This document shows, one piece after another, positions 7,501 through 9,779 of a stretch of DNA of 9,779 bases (the stretch's first letter is position 1; the number at the start of each line of letters is the position of its first letter). The notes below the pieces were generated by a model, which was not told where the DNA came from, did not search any database, and saw only the letters and a list, made by a program, of their open reading frames with translations. Source of the DNA: Flavobacterium sp. (GTDB lineage: Bacteria; Bacteroidota; Bacteroidia; Flavobacteriales; Flavobacteriaceae); contig JAAURU010000101.1 of the NCBI GenBank assembly GCA_012032075.1, positions 1 to 9,779 on the forward strand. The letters are read 5' to 3'. A program made the translations under genes and the position numbers.

Positions 7501-7797
7501 AAGAAGGAAGAGTCTTTATTACATACTACTTTAGAACATTTGTCTAACGAAGGTTTATTTAACGAACAAGCGGTAATGGAGAGCACTCGCGAGCAACTGT
7601 TAGAAATGGTAGAAGACGAATTAGTAAAGGATGAAACTTTAAACACCGAAGTTAAAAAATTGTTACATTTATTAGCTTCTAAAGCGCATAAACATACTAA
7701 AACAAGAACCGTTCCGCATGCAAGACAACCACGAAAAGAAGTGGGTATTCCAGAACAATCGGTTCGTTTCCAACGTTTTATTCCAAAAAAATACTAG
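4579..7797 (+). CDS. Catalase-like domain fused to a LodA/GoxA-type CTQ-dependent amino-acid oxidase
   Basis: The product has 1072 residues, against roughly 700-800 for stand-alone LodA/GoxA proteins. Residues about 45-335 match the catalase-fold family. The RFS...D motif (93-97) and GVGLKLFGV (110-118) are present. Asn136 precedes FFARD (140-144), and the heme-ligand motif R315-xxx-Y319 sits in ARKTVYAASAEARH. The distal His position of the HxKxHG pattern is Phe57 (FRKQHG). Residues about 353-930 are LodA-like, starting CIVRAGIYPPIGVMRVG. They contain HPGCE with Cys770 and IPWQTDTASC with Trp835. This spacing of 65 equals that of the CTQ pair Cys516/Trp581 as I recall it for Marinomonas LodA. 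Such enzymes oxidise an amino acid (Lys or Gly in known cases) to give ammonia and hydrogen peroxide. The tail 950-1072 is helical, first acidic and then basic. No signal peptide is visible. ATG 4579 follows an A-rich leader; Met8 is an alternative start. The substrate is unknown. Confidence 0.93.
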   Translation: MDNKKQNMEKPTANNVKCWDSSGSNEVVTQRLKEMFVEMGQKTRIEKGQNPAERAVFRKQHGIAYGQFEINEDIDEKFKIGIFAGSNYDCAVRFSSDTGPTSPDLHTTIGVGLKLFGVEGPKLFGEGPTADFIFQNIDRFFARDAQQMCTFTTAGVVDRDYDTYINKHPELASILQAMMKEEASVLSAGYWAILPFQLGATQIVKYRLVPDDTYKGAPSDDDNYLRLDLERRLRNGDATFRFEIQLRTNEATMPLNDAQVVWSTEESPYICIAKLHLPQQDVTAIGQSEFGSSLSFNIWRTLEAHKPLGTIADARKTVYAASAEARHQANGQQLQEPKEINPHFRDNTDEESTCIVRAGIYPPIGVMRVGSSEEEYFIGPLVDEPEAKEDVYAYRDKTGAIKRQAAQFRIYGFNAAGKAIKELTMDNAKITWHSHLANQKASWYQFQIALDIPDASDPNVPPSLLRNIDVKDRSQLLIDGGKESISEPNVTKGKKFKGKFMGKSVYLGEMHTDDKGRLVMLGGHGKSENIKGDRAITFANNEGWYDDMSDGPVTATVEYEGVALNVDPAWVICAPPDYAPMQKSVRTMWDLMRSVAVESGMLARPARPSFCKDILPIFERMTNLQWVNAGFAGAFGWGGQFNYTSVEWVKKLNDPSSANLEMRRTISNNFRRFDQSGAEAPQLWPWLYGDAVAIPTLGSVRQHSTLSQLQLEFLDQWVEGDFDADFVDKTGCPYTPPTKKIEDYTIAEQPDMLTKAAMDFCLADAFHPGCEMTWPMRTSGMYMAPFRLKHAPKTPKTDYHYYGSTMNSDVLTLPAGPLLGGQVPGGVTRWMAIPWQTDTASCRDGYTTAYDPYLPTFWPARVPNNILSEERYKETMDSHLDEETRREAFAFRYFWLDDLPLDGAAPTQTNQINAMVKYFDKLAIVQPRPGVTDNPNFPPEMQIGIVPNEVQNQLLLKEAETRLRKILKDNKNLDKKEESLLHTTLEHLSNEGLFNEQAVMESTREQLLEMVEDELVKDETLNTEVKKLLHLLASKAHKHTKTRTVPHARQPRKEVGIPEQSVRFQRFIPKKY

Positions 7798-7798
7798 A

Positions 7799-8894
7799 TT
7801 GGTAAAAGAAAAAACAGAAATACTCCTTATAGGTGGTGGCATTGCAGGTTGCATTGCCGCCATTTCTTTGATAGATAGGTATCAAGTAACTTTAGTAGAC
7901 AAGCTTTTAGCACCAATAGAACGCATCGGAGAATCATTAGCTCCTGCTTCCCAACGCATTTTAAAAGAGTTGGATTTATTAGAAGGTTTGGAAAACCAAA
8001 TAGGAACTTTGTATCACAAAAACATAGGCATGCAATCCTATTGGGGAAGCGACCAAGTGCATGTAGTAGATCATCTTAGAAATCCAGATGGATTTGTTAA
8101 AAATTTAGACCGTAAAGCCTTTGAAACCTATTTAAGAAAGACTGCCGAAGCGCGTGGAGTGCATTGTTTGTGGAACACCAAACTTTACAGTAGTACTTAC
8201 GTAGATTCCCTTTGGAAAGTACAAGTAAGAACCAATGATGATTCTTTGCAGATACATTCCATTTCCGCTGATTTTGTAATTGATGCTAGTGGACGACAAG
8301 CGCATTTTGCCAAAAGTTTAGGCATTAAACGTATAATTGAAGATAAATTAGTGGCCTGTTGGGTGACGTTACCCAATACCAAAACGAACACCATGAGTAC
8401 CATTTCGGCAAGTGAAAATGGATGGTGGTATAGTGCTGTTGTGCCTGATAACAAAAGAGTTGTGGCATTTCATACTGACAGTGATTTAGTGGCCAAAAAC
8501 GAATTAAAAACAACCGAATCCTTTTTGAAATTAGCAGAAAGTAATCCTGCTATTTTAGAATTGTTGCAAGGAACAAAAAAGACACCATTACCTTTCAAGG
8601 TACTGTTGCGGCTAACTCCACCAAATTAGAACAAGTAGCTGGCCAACAATGGGTAGCCTTAGGTGATGCCGCATTGAGTTTTGACCCTTTATCATCACAA
8701 GGCATGTTCCATGCTATGGCAAGTGCTATGCAATTGCGAGCTTTACTCCTACAACATTGCTTTACGGATGCTCTCCAAAAAACTATACCCAGCAAATGGA
8801 ACAAATTTGGCATCACTACCTAAAACACAAAACTATTTTTTACCAAGCCGAAACAAGGTGGAAAGAAAGTGCTTTTTGGAAGAGAAGGTTGTGA
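7799..8894 (+). pseudogene. LodB-like FAD-dependent partner protein, frame broken by two A-tract indels
   Basis: Translation from TTG 7799 gives MVKEKTEILLIGGGIAGC, with the FAD-binding GxGxxG at residues 12-17. GESLAP follows at 44-49, DASG at 162-165, a GWWYSAVVP motif and GDAALSFDPLSSQG near 289-302. This is the layout of LodB and tryptophan-halogenase-like flavoproteins. The frame ends early at 8629 because the A tract 8575-8580 is one base short. It resumes in the next frame (DTITFQGTVAANSTKLEQ). A second missing A at 8777-8782 shifts it again to a C-terminus ending WKESAFWKRRL and TGA at 8892-8894. Repaired length is about 365 residues, normal for LodB. In known systems LodB is required to form the CTQ cofactor of LodA, and the gene starts one base after the lodA-like stop, so the two act together. 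An upstream in-frame ATG (7718) would give an unlikely 27-residue extension inside lodA. Confidence 0.88.
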
Positions 8895-8920
8895 GGTAAC
8901 CGTCAGTTCGAAAGAAAACC

Positions 8921-8954
8921 AAAACCCTCCTAACCGTTAGTTCGAGTGGGTTTT
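8921..8954 (+). terminator. Weak candidate terminator after lodB
   Basis: AAAACCC at 8921-8927 pairs with GGGTTTT at 8948-8954 around an AACCGTTAGTTCGAG repeat unit. The stem has only three G-C pairs and four terminal T residues, so termination would be weak. It may just be part of the repeat module. Confidence 0.25.
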
Positions 8955-8958
8955 AGTG

Positions 8959-8998
8959 TATCGAGAACTCGTCTATTGAAAACAAAACTCCTCGATAC
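8959..8998 (+). repeat. TATCGAGAACTCGT repeat, copy 1
   Basis: It begins TATCGAGAACTCGTCTATTG and continues with AAAACAAAACTCCTCGATACC. The two ends are inverted (TATCGAG...CTCGATA), so the unit can fold into a hairpin. A close copy lies at 9158-9199 and a reversed partial copy at 9731-9751. Confidence 0.85.
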
Positions 8999-9023
8999 CC
9001 TAAAAAACAAAACCTTCTCGATA

Positions 9024-9332
9024 CTTTTTCAATTCCATTGCATTCCATTGAAAAAACTCGAAGTGACGTGGATGGTGTAAAAGAAAAACCAAACAGCATC
9101 CCAACCGTCAGTTCCAGAGCTGTTTATAAAATGCGAACAGCAATTTCTTAAAAATTGTAACGAGAACTCGTGTACTGGAAATAAAAACTTCTCGATACGC
9201 TTCGCATTCGAAGTGACGTGGATTGTGTTGAATAATTGTACTAAAAACAAAACTTCTCGTTACCCAAAAAACAAACCTCATCTTAACCGTCACTTCGAGT
9301 TTTTTCAATGGAATGCAATGGAATTGAAAAAG
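9024..9332. repeat. Perfect 45-bp inverted repeat with outer arms
   Basis: The arm 9024-9068 is the exact reverse complement of 9288-9332. It includes a CAATTCCATTGCATTCCATTG core ending in CGAAGTGACG. Outer arms also pair perfectly: CAAAACCTTCTCGATA at 9008-9023 with TATCGAGAAGGTTTTG at 9352-9367. A 19-base insert (9333-9351, containing CCGCCTCTGGAGG) separates the inner from the outer arm on the right only. Total pairing is 61 bp around a 219-base loop. The right outer arm ends 32 bases before the GIY-YIG start. Confidence 0.9.
9158..9199 (+). repeat. TATCGAGAACTCGT repeat, copy 2
   Basis: It begins TAACGAGAACTCGTGTACTG, followed by GAAATAAAAACTTCTCGATAC. It differs from copy 1 at scattered positions. 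It leads directly into GCTTCGCATTCGAAGTGACG, a stretch partly echoed at the window's end (GCTATTCGCATT at 9768-9779). Confidence 0.85.
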
Positions 9333-9363
9333 CCTGTCCGCCTCTGGAGGATATCGAGAAGGT

Positions 9364-9394
9364 TTTGTTACAAAAAGAAAAAGTATTATTTTTG
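9364..9394 (+). promoter_or_regulatory. Bacteroidota-type promoter for the GIY-YIG gene
   Basis: TTTG at 9364-9367 and TATTTTTG at 9387-9394 are separated by exactly 19 bases, the best match in the window to the TTTG-N19-TAnnTTTG consensus. The ATG at 9400 is only six bases after the -7 box, so the transcript would have almost no leader. The -33 box is the last four bases of the right outer arm of the inverted repeat, so the repeat element appears to supply half of the promoter. Confidence 0.6.
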
Positions 9395-9399
9395 AATTC

Positions 9400-9696
9400 A
9401 TGAAAGTCTCTTATGTTTATATTTTAAAATGTGCCGATAACACCTATTATACTGGGGTTACTAGTAATCTTTCACAGCGTTTTTTTCAACATGAAGTGGG
9501 ACATTTTCCTGATTGTTATACTTTTAAAAGAAGACCTGTTGAATTAGTGTTTTATGCTGAATTTACGGATATAACTATCGCTATTCAAAAAGAAAAACAG
9601 ATTAAAAAATGGTCGAAAGCTAAGAAAGAGGCTTTAATCTTAGGTAAATATGATGATTTGCCGAATCTAGCGAAGAAGAATTTTGATAAATCTTGA
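9400..9696 (+). CDS. Small GIY-YIG endonuclease-domain protein
   Basis: The 98-residue product is a single GIY-YIG domain of the YhbQ/UPF0213-like size class. The two motif strands appear as YVYILKC (5-11) and YYTGVTSNLSQR (16-27), where YTG takes the place of YIG and the catalytic Arg is in SQRFFQH. The probable metal-binding Glu lies in IQKEKQIKKWSKAKK (about 62-76). The domain cuts DNA in many contexts (repair, homing, restriction), and the role of these short proteins is not settled. It is bracketed by repeats: a dense field ends 32 bases upstream and a reversed TATCGAGAACTCGT copy lies 34 bases downstream. This suggests a mobile or formerly mobile nuclease-repeat unit. The domain call is firm; the mobility idea is inference. 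Confidence 0.92.
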   Translation: MKVSYVYILKCADNTYYTGVTSNLSQRFFQHEVGHFPDCYTFKRRPVELVFYAEFTDITIAIQKEKQIKKWSKAKKEALILGKYDDLPNLAKKNFDKS

Positions 9697-9730
9697 TAGT
9701 TTTTCAGTTAAAGAATTCTCTATATTTTTT

Positions 9731-9751
9731 CCAGTAGACGAGTTCTCGATA
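9731..9751 (-). repeat. TATCGAGAACTCGT repeat, inverted copy downstream of the nuclease
   Basis: On the minus strand it reads TATCGAGAACTCGTCTACTG, matching copies 1 and 2 within one or two bases but in the opposite orientation. With copy 1 it gives inverted ends to a segment of about 790 bases (8959-9751) that contains the GIY-YIG gene. The bases after it up to 9779 resemble more repeat sequence, although an ATG at 9760 (MKLLFA...) could open another gene beyond the edge. Confidence 0.8.
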
Positions 9752-9779
9752 CAACTTTTATGAAATTGCTATTCGCATT

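Larger units (their letters stand above)
8895..9399. repeat. Field of degenerate direct and inverted repeats upstream of the GIY-YIG gene
   Basis: This stretch has no gene and is almost fully built of repeat modules. AACCGTCAGTTCGAG-like units occur at 8898-8910, 8932-8946, 9103-9117 and 9285-9299. Three of them are preceded by an AAAACCAAAC-rich lead (8914, 9083, 9265). TATCGAGAACTCGT-type units lie at 8959 and 9158. CTTCTCGATAC-like units lie at about 8989, 9014, 9189 and 9254. TCGAAGTGACGTGGAT occurs at 9058-9073 and 9210-9223. The order suggests two and a half decayed tandem copies with a period of about 150-180 bases. Small hairpins are also visible, for example GCTGTT/AACAGC at 9119-9141 and CAATTT/AAATTG at 9141-9157. 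Confidence 0.85.

Noticed and set aside
7308..7646. 112-codon minus-strand frame inside the lodA-like gene
   Set aside because: It is a shadow of the plus-strand coding region. The plus strand has clear domain content; this frame has none.
8681..8899. Separate 72-residue protein at the end of lodB
   Set aside because: The conserved LodB sequence in this stretch lies in two other frames, so this is an out-of-frame reading and not a gene.
8895..9399. CRISPR array
   Set aside because: The repeats are degenerate, occur in both orientations, and have irregular spacing with related sequence between them. No cas genes are near.
9029..9401. Minus-strand and plus-strand short frames in the repeat field
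   Set aside because: All run through inverted and direct repeats and share no protein features; they are repeat translations.
9760..9779. Possible start of another gene (ATG at 9760)
   Set aside because: Only six codons are visible, and the segment resembles the GCTTCGCATTCGAAG part of the repeats, so it cannot be supported.

Overview
The window is AT-rich DNA from a member of the Bacteroidota, most likely a Flavobacteriaceae species. The supporting signs are promoters of the Bacteroidota type (a TAnnTTTG box close to the start codon), A-rich leaders without a Shine-Dalgarno sequence, and typical flavobacterial transport proteins.

Layout. Positions 1-1407 (minus) hold the N-terminal two thirds or so of a TonB-dependent outer-membrane receptor of the BtuB type, cut by the window edge. 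Its leader (about 1497-1740, minus) is a cobalamin riboswitch with an unusually long repeat-built arm. A 35-residue single-helix membrane protein (1799-1906, minus) lies just upstream. Divergent from these are a periplasmic cobalamin/iron-siderophore-type binding lipoprotein (2017-3150, plus) and its FecCD/BtuC-type permease (3172-4200, plus). Together they look like a vitamin B12 uptake locus, although no ATPase gene is present in the window. The binding-protein gene is interrupted by two compensating one-base indels in A tracts.

After a 378-base gap comes the main feature, a two-gene unit. The first gene (4579-7797) encodes a 1072-residue fusion of a catalase-like domain with a LodA/GoxA-type oxidase, which uses a cysteine tryptophylquinone (CTQ) cofactor. 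The second (7799-8894) encodes a LodB-type flavoprotein, the partner needed to build CTQ in known systems. LodA-type oxidases release hydrogen peroxide, so a catalase-fold domain on the same chain is suggestive, but its distal catalytic His appears to be Phe. The lodB reading frame is broken by two A-tract indels.

Positions 8895-9399 are a dense field of degenerate direct and inverted repeats, including a perfect 45-bp inverted repeat. The field leads into a small GIY-YIG endonuclease gene (9400-9696), and a reversed copy of one repeat follows it (9731-9751). A further stray copy lies at 4303-4330. The -33 box of the nuclease promoter appears to be supplied by the repeat itself. The whole resembles a nuclease-associated REP-like element.

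Four one-base A-tract indels in two otherwise intact genes suggest either homopolymer sequencing errors or genuine slippage. Read data would decide.
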